Source: Saposhnikovia divaricata
Lineage: Eukaryota > Streptophyta > Magnoliopsida > Apiales > Apiaceae
Length of the DNA stretch: 64,000 nt
Reading direction: 5' to 3'
Assembly: GCA_036435485.1 (NCBI GenBank)
Contig: CM071596.1
Span: 17,386,001 to 17,450,000 of the forward strand
Below are positions 35,474-45,999 of the stretch, one piece after another. Numbering within the stretch: the stretch's first letter is position 1; every line of letters starts with the position of its first letter. The position numbers and the translations under genes are program-made. A model generated the notes under the pieces. It searched no databases. It had not been told where the DNA came from and saw only the letters and a program-made list of their open reading frames with translations.

Positions 35474-36172
35474 AAAACGTTTGACCCCTAAAAAAATATA
35501 TTATATATCTGTAATCATGATAATGATATTATTAATACTTGTCCTTTTTGGGTTATCGTAGTATATGGGAAGTCGATGTAAATAAAGATCTACACAATTA
35601 AAGATCTACACAGTTTAAACTGCAAAAAGAATGCACATAAATTTAAATAAGATTCCATATTTAATTTGGTTAAATGTCATTTGAAAATCTCTTTACTTTA
35701 CTTGAAGATATAAAATAAAGTAAAAAAAACATTCATGACTACTCCAGTGTCCAAAACGATTCGCATTTGCTAAATTTGTGTATAACAATTTCCGTGCCCC
35801 CTGGAATGTGTGTGTGTATGCGTATAGCTACAAGTTGAGGGAGTTACAGTGAACCCGCATGCTTCATCCTAGCTATAACCTTGTTTATTTTACCGAATTA
35901 ATCTCGAATTCATTTTGAAAATTTTGGGTTTTTGGAGCGTTTCGGCAGTTGTCTTAGAAAAATAAAGTATATGGACGTTTTTTTGTAGGTATTTGTCATG
36001 CCTGGATCCATTCTAGCATTTTAAAATATGTGTCTATGTTATATACATTATTGCATGTTAAAAGAAAATCTTCTTTGTATAAAGACAAAGAAGGATGAAC
36101 CTGAATGGAATAAAGGGTCAATTCAGATCATTGATAATAAGCTTTGGCAATTAAACAAAAAATTAAAATTTG

Positions 36173-36270
36173 TGTGGAGCCCACTATAAATGAAGGGAGA
36201 AGGTGGATGGTGCAATCATGTGAATGCAAAAGCAATTGGGCCCACAAATAGGTAATCGATTTGAGGGTAT
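36173..36270 (-). promoter_or_regulatory. Conserved upstream block of PLATZ-1
   Basis: The plus strand reads tgtggagcccactataaa, then gaaggtggatggtgcaatca, then tgaatgcaaaagca and gggcccac. Similar blocks occur at 44203, 45411, 47524, 60339, 61549 and 63655. It holds GTGGGCTC and GTGGGCCC on the minus strand, which are TCP-factor type motifs. It is ~870 bases upstream of the PLATZ-1 start codon. 35480-36170 and 36270-36760 hold no gene. Confidence 0.4.
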
Positions 36271-36768
36271 AGGTAGGAGTTAGAAGTGAAAAGGTATAAT
36301 ATCTTTATTAACACCTAAAAAGGCACCTTAACATCGTCAACTGAAGTAAATTATATTAAATTAACTGTATAGGATACTTTGATGGAAAATACTTACTTTT
36401 AATTTTTGGATAATAGGAGAATTCATATAAAGTATTAAAATATAGATGTATCCCGTATAAATGTAATGTAAGGTTTTTTTATTTTTTAGAGAATGATGAT
36501 TTATACGAGGCTTATTATCTTAAATTCTTAATTCAAATTGTGTTTGGTAAATAACTATCCAATTAAATATAAAATCATATATGACCTTTCACTAAAAAAG
36601 TAAAAACTTATATTATGTTTCGAAGTGTTTTTTTTGGGTCAAAAGAACCGTTTCATTTATAAATAACAAGAAGGTACAGTCCCCAAAGAGGTAGGGGATT
36701 TGAGGGTTTCTTTCATCCACAAAAGCTTATCATCTAACCGAAGAGTATGCTTAACCAGTCCATGAGCC

Positions 36769-37072
36769 TTAACCTAAGTTACGGCTAGCATGAGAAATAG
36801 ATTCCTCTGAAAGTTTAGACAATAATACCATTATATCAGAAAAGAGAGTACCTAATACGTCATGATTATCATCAAAATAACATCCAAACTTGGCTCGAAA
36901 TGTCAATAAAGTAATTAGATACTTTGCTGGCAAACAAGATTCCTGATCCCATAATTGATCCCACCAAGGTCGGAAGTACTCATGTTTGAAAATTGATATG
37001 AAGCTATACTTAATCCCAATATAGCTTCTTCCTTTAAACAGTGTTTCCGTCTTGACAATTGATAGTAAGACC
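36769..37072 (-). other. Unrecognised ORF fragment, about 100 codons
   Basis: Open minus-strand frame with a normal amino acid mix, including FKGRSYIGIKYSFISIFKHE, WWDQLWDQESCLPAKYL and LFSDIMVLLSKLSEESISHA. It begins right at the left boundary of the segmental duplication, after a CAG that could be a splice acceptor, and ends in TAG. There is no copy in the right-hand duplicate. It looks like an exon or a piece of a coding element; I cannot name it. Confidence 0.35.
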
Positions 37073-38088
37073 TGATTCAAACAAAAACAAACGCATTAAG
37101 TTTTCACATTTAATTTAAAATAAAGTAATTTCTACTAATAAAAAATTTCAAAACATCCAACCAAAGGAAGTCCCTTTGGTTAGACACAAAAACATAAAAA
37201 AGTACATAAAAGAGAATCTTAATCTAAAAGAACTCATGATATACGGGCGGTGTTTGGCTTTGATTATTTAGCTCTAGTAAAATTTTAGTTTTCTTTATAT
37301 GAAATAAAGTTGACTTCTAACTTAACGTTGCTCTTATTATTTGTGAACAAACGGAACCATAGTATAGATTATAACTGAACATACAAACATGCATGTTAAA
37401 TTGTCAAAGCAATGTTTCAGAGCATAAGATCAATGAACGTTAATAATCATGTTATGCCATATTTTTGGCATGTCTAATAATCTCCCAAATTTCTAATATT
37501 ATCAATTTTTAATTCATATTAATAATAATTTCTTAATGCCCAAGTTTTATCCTCTCTGTGAAATGAAGAAAGAATCAATATCAATCAACGAATAACGGAA
37601 AATATCTTCAAACGATATTTCTTCAAATCAGGAAGATATCACAAGGCCAAGATTAAATCAGATAAAATCAGTAATTGCTCACATTAACAAAGTTTATCCC
37701 TAAAGTCTCTTAGGGATCGAATATAAATTGGTACGCATGCATCTCGGCAAAAGGAATCTGATACACGAGACAAATCGAGCACCTACCAAGTCCAGCCCCT
37801 CTATTTTCATAAACCCCTAACCCCTAAAAACAGCCGTATTCATACACAATCGCTCTACTAATCCAGCACACCTCCGATTCATGTTGTTATGAAATTCCTC
37901 CAACAACAAATCAGTACCGCTTGATCATTAGATAAAAAAGGCGATAATATTAATATAAAATTGAGTAACTGATGGTTGTGACAAAAAGAAACCATAGTTT
38001 AGACTTCTACAACACAGAAAAAACATGCATGTAAATGTCTTTTCTTCAAATGGCCCTGTGAGGGACTCCTTTCCTCTTCTTTTTCCTT

Positions 38089-39837
38089 TTAGCACTCAGC
38101 AGTTGTCTCCACAAGATCTGCTGCAGCTGTTTCTCTAATTTCTGCTGCTTCAGCTGCATCCCTATCTGCTGCTGCAGCAGCAGCAGCTCTGAGCTTAAGG
38201 AATGGAGGATCTGTGGCTTTTTCCTTCCTTAAGAAAGCCTTCACCTGATCAAGATAATTTTTTGTTCTAAAAAATCATATTCATACAGAATGGTGAGGTT
38301 TACATAAATATGGTTTATAGACAAAATATGAACCGAATCCCACAGACATACACACCTTACACTCGAGGCTGCAGTACCGGTACGGTGCAGGGTTATGAAG
38401 GATTCTTTTGCATATTTCACAGTTAGAGCTTGTCTCAGCTACCTCTTGATCCCTGACCTTGTTGTCCAAGGGATGTACAACTACACCCCGGTTCTTGGTG
38501 CACTTGTACAGCTGCCATCACCATGTAAAACTTCATTAGATGAATAATGAACATTGTCACATAGAAGATAATTATTTATTTTATTTATTTATATAATAAG
38601 AATGCGGATAATTTATTGTCTTCATACTATATTGTTATCATGAACAGCCCGATTTGTACCACTAATAAATGGAATAATACTAATTATGCAGAAACTGGTC
38701 AGATCTATAAACTGTATATGTTTTTAAGCACAATATGATTCCGGTTAGTTGTCAAGCATATACTTAGTAATTTATGTTATATTTCTAATCCAGTTGTACT
38801 TTAGATAATCATTACAGTAAGATAAGATTAAGATGGAAAAGTCAAACGAAGGGGGTTCCCATCATATGTCAAAAAAATTAGGGTTCCTGTGCACTGTTTC
38901 TATGCCTTAAAAAACTTTGATTAAAATATGAATGATGTAGAATACAGAGGTTTCTATATAACAGGGTTATGAGCAATATACAACAATTTGAGGAGAGGTG
39001 ACCTTAATATCACAAACCTAGGGGTAGGGGGAAATTGATTACATGACCCTGGATTTCCCACACCAGAAGCAGCTGGTCGCACATGTCTGATGACCAGCAT
39101 AATAGGACATAGCGCAATGTCAGGAGCACTCAGCTGTCACCAGCGACCAGTCGCTGGGGCCTTGCAACTATGTGCAATGAGAGAAGCAGTAAGCTGTCAC
39201 TAGCCACCTATTGCTGTGACCGTGCACAATGTGCCAAAGCGTGACATAAAAAATTTCCATTTCCTATGCATCCACGCAATGCGGGCAGAACCCAGATGTC
39301 ACCGGTAGTTTCTGTGGCCTTGCATGATGTGCAAAAGCATGACATATCAAGTGAGAAAATTAACTATGCATTCACGCAATTCGTAGGAACCAGCTGGCGT
39401 GCACCGCACGGATGCCCAACCCATTTTGTGAAATCGGACCCTTTCCAGATTGTGGTATTCAGATCAGACTTCCAAAAATCTGGTACTTTAGGCAATTATT
39501 CGGTCGAATTTTATATAGCATCTAAGTGATGCATGCAGTCCTCATGTCTTAGTTGGATATACAGAAATTGTTAGAGTCTAGAATTGACAGGTAATGAATG
39601 TTGTAGATACCTTCAACAAAGAAGAAGAATATTGTACTAAAGTTAACAAAAAATTTACAAAATCTTGCAGAATTGATTAATCAGAACATAAAAAATATGG
39701 TTACAAGACAATAACAAATAAACGTGGAAATTTGTTTTCGAGAGTGTAATTTTGATCATTACCTGAATCTTGGAACAATCAATCAATTCTTTCAAGTCTG
39801 TCCAAATAACAGCATCCTGTTTAACATGTTTGTATAT
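38089..39837 (-). pseudogene. PLATZ-2: 3' half of a PLATZ gene, tail truncated
   Basis: Visible pieces on the minus strand: the last part of exon 2 (about 39837-39763, IYKHVKQDAV to CSKIQ), exon 3 (38511-38356, 52 codons, CEIC and YCSLEC present) and exon 4 (38244-38089). The first two thirds of exon 2, exon 1 and the promoter are gone: at 39837/39838 the sequence jumps to spacer DNA. Exon 4 carries a 7-base insertion (ttagcac type, 38090s) that creates TAA and removes the basic tail seen in PLATZ-1 and -3. Seven Ala precede an Ala/Glu-rich block. No first zinc cluster can be made. Confidence 0.85.
39060..39450. repeat. GC-rich degenerate tandem repeat in the PLATZ-2 intron
   Basis: Units carry gctgtcac…gccttgca…atgtgc(a)aaagc(a/g)tgacat. 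Three or more adjacent copies are seen. Similar islands lie at 41670-42060, 50520-50910 and 59190-59580, and a diverged one at 33190-33320, always in the intron between exons 2 and 3. Confidence 0.6.
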
Positions 39838-40740
39838 ACCATGATTCTTGTTTGCTTTCCATACCATTTATTTTGTTGTTATAATGCAATTTATGTTTTT
39901 CATGGACTTTAAATATGTGGTGTTTTTTTTAAAAAAATTTATTGGTTGTTTACTTTAACAATATTCATGGATTTTTGGCATTTTAAATTTTTTTTTTTTT
40001 GCAGAAATTCTTCCGGAATTTTGAGATTGTTCCATATATTGTTACTTCATTGTATTTCTTCTATCAATCTTGAGGTCAGTATTGTTTCTTTACTTTCTGA
40101 TTACAGGTCAATACTTTTAGCTCTCAACTATTTTGATTTTGTATGTTTAATTTAGTTTGTTTCTGTTTGACTTCGAAATATATGTGTTCTGTTGAGGCTT
40201 TTGTTTCTTTAAATTACTGAACCTGGTTCTGGTTTTTGTGTAATAATTTTACCGTCTTAAAAAGCTTTTATTAGATTGGTAGTTAGTGATAACTAATGCG
40301 ACATGGCAGAGTAAAAGATCAATTCCCCTTATTATTTTCCAGTACCTCTTGATACTCATCATTAGATTAGGTAATGATAAGCAACAATTTAATTGGTAAA
40401 AGCAGTAATCAAATTGTAGGGCACCCTTCAAAAAACCATTAGTGGTGCATTGTTCGTGAGTCGATCGGGTATGTGGTAAGGGTACATGGAGCGTTAGTTT
40501 GCATGAATTGGGTACGCGGGTCGATATGAGGATCCCTTTTAAAAAAAAATCAATACTGTACATAAATATTAAAAAATTATATATATGTATATCAATATAA
40601 ATCAACAATGTATTACTAAATTTAACTGACCAACCAAAGTACTCAGATTTCCAAAATTTAATATCTTATGCAGTTAAAGAATAAAAAATTATAATGCAGC
40701 AAGATATCCAAAACATGATTAAATTTCAAAAATAAACTTC
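39838..40740 (+). other. Intergenic spacer with a relic of the exon-like segment
   Basis: Near-identical to 57345-58245 and related to 47900-48540. It contains a pyrimidine tract ending TTTGCAG near 40012 and GGTCAG near 40075, the position of the hydrophobic exon-like segment at 31687. The frame here is broken by stops. No intact gene. Confidence 0.5.
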
Positions 40741-40741
40741 T

Positions 40742-43291
40742 TCAAATGGCCCTGTGAGGGACTCCTTTCCTCTTCTTTTTCCTTTCAGCAGTTGTCTCCA
40801 CAATATCTGCTGCAGCTGTTTCCCTGATTCCTGCTGCTTCAGCTGCGTCCCTATCTGCTGCTGCTGCTGCACTAGCAGCTCCGAGCTTAAGGAATGGAGG
40901 ATCTGTGGCCTTTTCCTTCCTTAAGAAAGCCTTCACCTGAACAAGATAATTTTTTGTTCTAAAAAATCATATTCATACAGAATATTGAGGTTTACATAGA
41001 TATGGTGGTTTGTAGACAAAATATGAACCGAATCCTACAGACATACACACCTTACACTCGAGGCTGCAGTAACGGTACGCTGCAGGGTTATGAAGGATTC
41101 TTTTGCATATGTCACAGCTACCAGCTACCCCTTGATCCTTGACCTTGTTGTCCAAGGGATGTACAATTACAACCCGATTCTTGTTGCACTTGTACAGCTG
41201 CCGTCACAATGTAAAACTTCATTACATGAATAATGAACATTGTCACATAGAAGAGAATTATTTATTTATTTATTTAATAAAAATGTTTATTGTCTTCATA
41301 CTATATTGTTATCATGAACAACCCAATTTGTACCACTAATAAATGGATAATACTAATCATGCGTAAAATAGTCAGATCTATGTACTGTACAATACGATAC
41401 CGGTTAGTTGTCATGCATGTACTTAGTAATTTATGTTATTTTTCTAAACCAGTTGTACTTTAGATAATTATTATAATAAGATAAGATTAAGATGGAAAAG
41501 TAATACCAAGGGGGTACTGTTTATATGCCTTAAAAAGCTTTGATAAATATATGAATGATGGTATACAGAGGTTTCTATATAAAAGGGTTATGACCAATAT
41601 ACCACAAATTGAGGAGAGGTGACCTTAATACCATAAACCTAGGGGGAGGGGGAAATTAATTACGTGTCCGAGGATTTCCTACACCAGAAGCAGTTGGTCG
41701 CATATGTCTGATGTGTGGCGCTTACAGCGCACTGCTGGTCCATGTTCTGTGCGAGGGAGGGTGACCAGTGCACTAGGACATAGCGCAATGTGAGGAGCAC
41801 TAAGCTGTCACCAGCCACCTGTTGCTGTGACCGTGCACAATGTGCCAAAGCGTGACACAGAAAATTTCCATTTCCTATACATCCACGCAGCGCGCGCAGA
41901 AGGCAGAACCCAGATGTCACTAGTAGTTTCTGTGGCCTTGCACGATGTGCAAAAGCGTGACATATCAAGTGAGAAAATTAACTATGCATTCATGCAATGC
42001 ATAGGAACCAGCTGGTGTGCACTGCACGGATGCCCAACCCATTTTGTGAAATCGGCCCCTTTCCAGATTGTGGTATTCAGTTTAGACTTCAAAATCTGGT
42101 ATTTTAAGCAACTGTTCAATCTAATTTTATGTAGCATCTGAGTGATGCATGCAGTCCTCATATTTTAGTTGGATATACAGAAACTGTTAGAGACTAGAAT
42201 TGACAGGTAATGAATGTTGTAGATACCTTCAGCAAAGAAGAAGAATATTATACTAATATTAACAAAAAATTTACAAAATCTTGCAGAATTGATTAAGCAG
42301 AACAAAAGAATATGGTTACAAGACAATAACAAATAAACGTGAAAATTTGTTTTTAAGAGTTTAATTCTGATCATGTACCTGAATCTTGGAACAATCAATC
42401 AATTCTTTCAAGTCTTTCCCAACAACAGCATCCTGTTTGACATGTTTATATATCCTTAGGGTTCTATGTCCGCCACATGAACCTGATGGCGAGAAACAGT
42501 GTTTGCAAATTGGCAAATCACAATCTATGCAGTACATGTTAGTCTCATTGTTGCTCAGATTTTGAGCTGAGCAATTATTGAAGAATTCTTTCAGAAGAAA
42601 TTGTTGCAGCCATGCTGGCTTGCCGTGAACTTGTTCCTCCTGAAAAATAAATCCTTGTCAGTAATCAATAGTGTGAACAAACGATCAGTGGGTAGTGAAC
42701 CATAAGTACCATGCCACACGTGGACTCATATATATATATATATATATGCTTTGGCCCCAACCCCTATGCGGTTCACCTACTGGATTTGCTCGAATCTATA
42801 GGGGCAGAAAAAAGTTTTCCCTACAGGAAATTTTCCAGTTTACATTACATGTTTGCAATCAGTTACCTTGCAGACTGTGTGTTTGTCATATTTAGTTTTA
42901 AATAAAGCATTGTTCAGTTTCAATTATTACACAGTTATACCCAAATAGGAAATCATGGGGGAGAAGAGCTTATTTAGAATTCCAATTTTCCTTTATACAG
43001 TTGATAGATGAATATTGGTACACCGTGAAACAGAAACATTTTAGAATAAATCAGCATTCCACTTGCTGTTATTATATTTCTAGTAACACTTGTTAGGTAG
43101 TTTCACAAGATCGAGTGAGAAATTGAGAATATATGTGAGAAATTACAATTAGAAAAACTGATAACTGAGTATTTCTTCATTATATTGAGCAGGATTCATG
43201 TAAATTTACCTGAATTGCAAAGCAAATATATGTCTAGCAACAAAACACATAAGTTTGCAGTAATCATACAGAATTTATGTACCTGTTGCAT
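40742..43291 (-). CDS. PLATZ-3: PLATZ-type protein, 203 aa, 4 exons, open but with one zinc ligand changed
   Basis: Exons: 43291-43283, 42639-42379, 41197-41051 and 40936-40742, GT-AG introns, phase 0, 612 bases. Exon 1 is MQQ, as in PLATZ-1, followed by EEQVHGKPAWLQQF. Zinc cluster 1 reads CSAQ, CIDC, CKHC and CGGH; the Gln (about residue 29) sits where PLATZ-1, -4 and -5 have His. Cluster 2 is CDIC and YCSLEC. Exon 4 has Ala runs, an Ala/Glu-rich block absent from PLATZ-1, and the basic tail ERKKKRKGVPHRAI. Splice sites look normal and no stop is present, so a protein can be made. Whether the first cluster still folds is open. It is likely a nuclear DNA-binding regulator, or a drifting copy. 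Confidence 0.78.
41670..42060. repeat. GC-rich degenerate tandem repeat in PLATZ-3 intron 2
   Basis: The same type as at 39060-39450, with an extra gtgtggcgcttacagcgcac segment. It stands out as a GC-rich island in an AT-rich intron. Confidence 0.6.
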
Positions 43292-44202
43292 GGATCCTGA
43301 ATCGTTATCCTAGCAATCTTTAGGACAACAGAATGAGGTATTTAAGTTTACACCTATGGCTAATTTTGTGAACAGTCTATGCAAGAATAGAATGAGGTAT
43401 TACAGGACTTTATTTATAAAGATTGTAACCTGTGTAGCCGGATACCATTACCTCGGTCTTAATAAGAACATTTGATGACAAAAATCTTATTTTGAATTTG
43501 TAATGATGATAATCATGTTATTTTACATTTTTTCTATTAGATTTATTATAGTATATCAAAAGAAAAGAATGCACCAAAATTCACATAAGATTCAATATTT
43601 AATAAGAGCTAATGTTACTTGAAAGCGCCTTAATTGGAGATACAAAGGTATTGTAAAAAGATTCCTTAATTTTATAAATAAAATTGGGTAATTTAATGAA
43701 TAATTCGGACTATTGCTAAGGTGTTTATCATTAGTAAAATTCAAAAATCAGTAATGAATTATCTTTAATTTGGATGAAACCTTGTTTATAAGTTAACGTA
43801 GTTGCCCATGAGTTGTATATATCGTTTTTCGTCTCTTAATTAGTATTATAAACTTAAAATATAGGGGAATATTAGTTCTTTAAGACTTTGGCACTAGAAA
43901 TTAGGTCCTCAAATCACCAAAACTAGGCTTTAAGCACTTTTGCGAATTCTAAGGCTTTGTTATTCATTCCGTCCAAAAAAATACGTTGATGGACTTAATT
44001 TTTTTGTTGGAATTTATTACGTTTGGGTTCTTTATAACAAGTTGAAATCTCAATTGTTGTATGCTTTATCTTTTGTAAACAGCCAATTCCAAGAAAATCA
44101 TCTCTTTTCCCGAACATATAAAGACAAAAAGATAAACATGAACAAAGTATAGGCTCAATTTGGCTTATATAGAATGCGTCTTTAGATACAAAAAGTTTTG
44201 GG

Positions 44203-44300
44203 AAAATATATGGGCCCACCATCTACAATTGAAGAATATAGAATATAGTGGTGAAAGGGTGTTAATGCAAAAGCAACCGAGCCCACAATTTAATAATTAA
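44203..44300 (-). promoter_or_regulatory. Conserved upstream block of PLATZ-3
   Basis: The plus strand reads tatgggcccaccatctac, then ttaatgcaaaagcaaccgag and cccacaatttaataattaat. It aligns with the 36173 block, ~910 bases upstream of the PLATZ-3 ATG, at nearly the same distance as in PLATZ-1. 43300-44200 and 44300-45410 hold no gene. Confidence 0.4.
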
Positions 44301-45410
44301 TTTGAGGGCATTACTTATAATTACAAGGAAAAAGATATAATAACTATTTTGGCACTAAGAGGATCTTATAATTCTCAACTAAATAAAGTAATAATCCGTG
44401 ATGTTGGACGAGGTTAATCCATTAATTCTACCATTTTACTGTTTTGATTTGTCTTCGATAATTTAATTTATCTTTTCTAAGAGTCACAAGTCTGAAGTGA
44501 AATGTGGTCATGACTTTGCCTCTAAGAACAATCATGTTTTTTGAAATTTTTTGAACTGTATCGATCCATCAAAGTAAATGTCGATAAACATAACTTATAT
44601 CAAACTTTTAAAGTGTTACAAGTTGAATTGTGCCTCATAGATGTCGATTTTGGCATTCGTTGAATTTTATCTTCACACTTGTAAGAGCAAAATGTCTTCA
44701 CATCTATTGACTTCACAAATATTGGAAAACTCCATAACACAGGCAGTATCATATCGCTATAAATAAATGCTAATATTTATTTAATATTCATTAATTAATA
44801 ATATTGAACTATGTCAAGTAACGAAATTTACAATTGTTTGAATAAAGATATTAAAGTTAGGAGAATAAGTTAAATGATAATATTATGAAACGAATCGACT
44901 ACCATATATCTAAGACCTAAAATATTCTTTAATAAATAATACAAATATATATTTTAATTACACTTATATTTAAAGGAGGTCATATTTAGAAATGCGACTC
45001 AAGTTGACTTTGCCAATGTGTTAAGATTAAGTGCAAAAAGTACAAGATACAATTTTAGTAGGTTGCACACACTATAATTTTTATAATTATAAATACACAT
45101 AAAAACCACAAAAATTAATGAATAGATCAAAACATCTACATTTTGTTATGTACTTTATATTATTTGTTTAACTTTATAAATTAGTTAATTATGAAAATCT
45201 AGTATATTCGTAATTTCTTAAAAAACTATATCAAAAATTTTACTTGTTTAAAGATATGTGTCTATTGTTGTTCTCGTTATATTTCGACGTTGCCAATTCT
45301 TAGAAAATTTTATTTATATAGACAAAGAAGAATGAACCTCGACAGAATCAAGGGTTTCTGTAGTTTTATGAAAGTTAACAAGGGTAAGTAATTAAAAATA
45401 GATACAAAAA

Positions 45411-45490
45411 CATGTGGAGCCCACTATAAACAACTCATGGGAAAACAAAAGAGAAGGTAAATGGTGCAACCATGTGAATGCAAAAGCAGT
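45411..45490 (-). promoter_or_regulatory. Conserved upstream-type block without an adjacent intact gene
   Basis: It starts tgtggagcccactataaaca and includes ggtgcaaccatgtgaatgca followed by aaagcagttgg. It is likely what remains upstream of a lost PLATZ copy. Confidence 0.35.
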
Positions 45491-45761
45491 TGGTGATTGT
45501 TTTTACCTTTATTGTGAAATTACTAAATGACCACTTGCGCACTTTAGGAAGCAAGCATATTGAAAATTAATCTTAAAATGTGTCTAATTCTCTTTTTTAA
45601 GGATGTAAGGAGTAGAGATAGTGAATGTTTTTTAGTTATAAGTGGGATGAAATAAAATAGTGTCAATTAGGAGTAATGTATGTAATCGGTCATGTGTACG
45701 TTGTTTGAAATTCATATGAATCATCTCTTGTAATAACGTTTTAAATGCATCCCGTAATTTT

Positions 45762-45791
45762 GGAGGGGGAAGGGAGGGGGAGGGGAGGGGG
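45762..45791 (+). other. G-rich tract, G-quadruplex type
   Basis: Five G-runs of three to five bases separated by single or double A in about 30 bases, just beside the exon-3 relic. An identical tract lies at 61897-61926. Confidence 0.6.
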
Positions 45792-45856
45792 CATCCTGTA
45801 AACTGTAAATATATAATGGTCAGTTGTGAACTATTTTAAATCTCACAAATACACAC

Positions 45857-45996
45857 CTTACACTTGAGGCCGTAGTAGTGGTTCACTGCACGGTTATGAA
45901 AGATTCTTTTGCATGTCACAGCCAGAGCTTGTCTCAGCTGCCTGTTGAACCTTGCCTTTGTGTGGCAAGGGATGCTGAGACACTTTGCAAGTCCCA
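45857..45996 (-). pseudogene. PLATZ exon-3 relic (left copy)
   Basis: The minus strand reads SQHPLPHKGKVQQAAETSSG and then, after a small deletion, a KRIFHN-like stretch ending GLKCK before a GTGTGT donor. It matches exon 3 of PLATZ-2 (HPLDNKVRDQEVAETSSN). One Cys pair is disrupted. No neighbouring exons are found. Confidence 0.75.
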
Positions 45997-45999
45997 TCA

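Noticed and set aside
38089..38511. PLATZ-2 as a working gene
   Set aside because: It has only the 3' end of exon 2 and no start exon or first zinc cluster.
39266..39529. 87-codon ORF with a near-identical copy at 50734-50997
   Set aside because: It overlaps the intronic GC-rich repeat and is duplicated only with the segment; no domain, and the frame changes in the 41827 and 59343 versions.
41660..41968. 102-codon minus-strand ORF (copy at 59176-59484)
   Set aside because: Intronic repeat sequence read out of context; absent as a frame from the other PLATZ introns.
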